From: Verrucomicrobiota bacterium | GTDB taxonomy: Bacteria > Verrucomicrobiota > Verrucomicrobiia > Opitutales > Opitutaceae | Reading direction: 5' to 3' | NCBI GenBank assembly: GCA_018239845.1 | Contig: JAFEGO010000092.1 | Location: 1-64,000 of the forward strand | Length of the DNA: 64,000 bases | In this document: positions 63,729-64,000 of the stretch, piece by piece | Layout: each line of letters starts with the position of its first letter | Position numbering within the stretch: position 1 is the first letter of the stretch | Position numbers and translations under genes: made by a program | The notes under the pieces: model-generated | Database searches by the model: none | Seen by the model: the letters and a program-made list of their open reading frames with translations, nothing else | Told to the model about the DNA's origin: nothing

Positions 63729-64000
63729 ATGAACAATGACGAACAAGCCATCCGTACCGCGCATGCCGTATGGATTGCGGCGGTCAACCGCGGCGATCTG
63801 AAGCTTCTGTTTACGATGATCACGGACGATGTGGTCCTGCTCAATCCCGGGCAGGAGCGGCTGGATCGCGCGGGGTTTGCGGCCAAGTTTGCCGGGGCCT
63901 GCGAACAGCTGCAGTTCCGTTGTGTCAGCGAGATTGAGGAGGTGGTGGTGAGCGGTGGGATGGCTTATACCCGCTGTTGGGATACGCTGACTGCGACCCC
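63729..64000 (+). CDS. SnoaL-like (SgcJ/EcaC) protein, cut by the window end
   Basis: The first 90 codons are present and the gene runs off the window. An AGGAAG site at 63719-63724 lies at good spacing before the ATG. The start NNDEQAIRTAHAVWIAAVNR followed by LKLLFTMITDDVVLLNPGQE is the usual opening of SgcJ/EcaC or DUF4440 members of the NTF2-like fold, small proteins with varied or unknown activity. It is 11 bases after the glycosidase-like gene and is probably co-transcribed. Confidence 0.8.
   Translation, partial: MNNDEQAIRTAHAVWIAAVNRGDLKLLFTMITDDVVLLNPGQERLDRAGFAAKFAGACEQLQFRCVSEIEEVVVSGGMAYTRCWDTLTAT

Noticed and set aside
1-64000. Search for tRNA, rRNA, insertion sequences, integrases, phage genes and att sites.
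   Set aside because: No supporting sequence was seen on either strand; only REP-like hairpins qualify as possibly mobile.

Overview
This 64 kb window is a high-GC bacterial chromosome segment. It most resembles the Opitutaceae (phylum Verrucomicrobiota). The clues are a short type IV-like prepilin, a giant autotransporter-repeat protein ending in PEP-CTERM, scattered GTAGGAGC-type hairpin repeats, and many sugar-processing genes. The placement is inferred from gene content and style; no rRNA gene is present to prove it. No tRNA, rRNA, CRISPR array, insertion sequence, integrase or phage gene was seen, so this looks like ordinary chromosome with one large accessory glycan locus.

Region 1 (about 1-24.6 kb) is an envelope-glycan locus. 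It starts with a prepilin gene that has a structured upstream region. At least five multi-spanning membrane glycosyltransferases of the GT39/GT87 kind follow. There are two polyprenyl-phosphate-sugar synthase-like GT2 enzymes, a flippase, three soluble glycosyltransferases or fusions, two methyltransferases, a WbaP/WcaJ-type initiating sugar-phosphate transferase and a Wzy/O-antigen-ligase-like protein with TPRs. Together they could start a glycan on undecaprenyl phosphate, extend and methylate it, flip it and polymerise or ligate it. The membrane glycosyltransferases would use lipid-linked sugars made by the GT2 enzymes. Gene orientation changes many times, so this is several small operons.

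Region 2 (24.7-30.6 kb) holds a VTT-domain membrane protein overlapping xseA, a lipoprotein MsrB, a MYG1-family protein, and a sugar isomerase/dehydrogenase pair. Region 3 (30.9-37.8 kb) is one 2,300-residue surface protein with about 23 autotransporter-associated repeats and a PEP-CTERM sorting signal. Region 4 (38-46 kb) is mainly minus-strand metabolism: a hydroxyacid dehydrogenase, a NamZ-like lipoprotein, a GH32-DUF1653-glycerate kinase operon, and a fucose-isomerase-like enzyme divergent from an AraC regulator. Hairpin repeats separate these units.

Region 5 (46-55 kb) has a BON protein, an SDR, RlmM, a secreted pair including a GxGYxYP protein, a deacetylase-fold protein and an ankyrin/double-TonB_C protein. 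Region 6 (55-64 kb) has a YfiF-like RNA methyltransferase, then a three-gene operon (unknown 465-residue protein, lysine/saccharopine dehydrogenase-like enzyme, ALDH7 dehydrogenase) that looks like lysine catabolism, a PhyH dioxygenase, a large six-hairpin glycosidase-like protein, and a SnoaL-like gene cut by the window end.

The most interesting items are the unknown gene in the lysine-type operon, the ankyrin/double-TonB_C protein, a hairpin repeat whose compensatory base change shows which fold is conserved, the glycosyltransferase-methyltransferase fusion, and the folded region before the prepilin.
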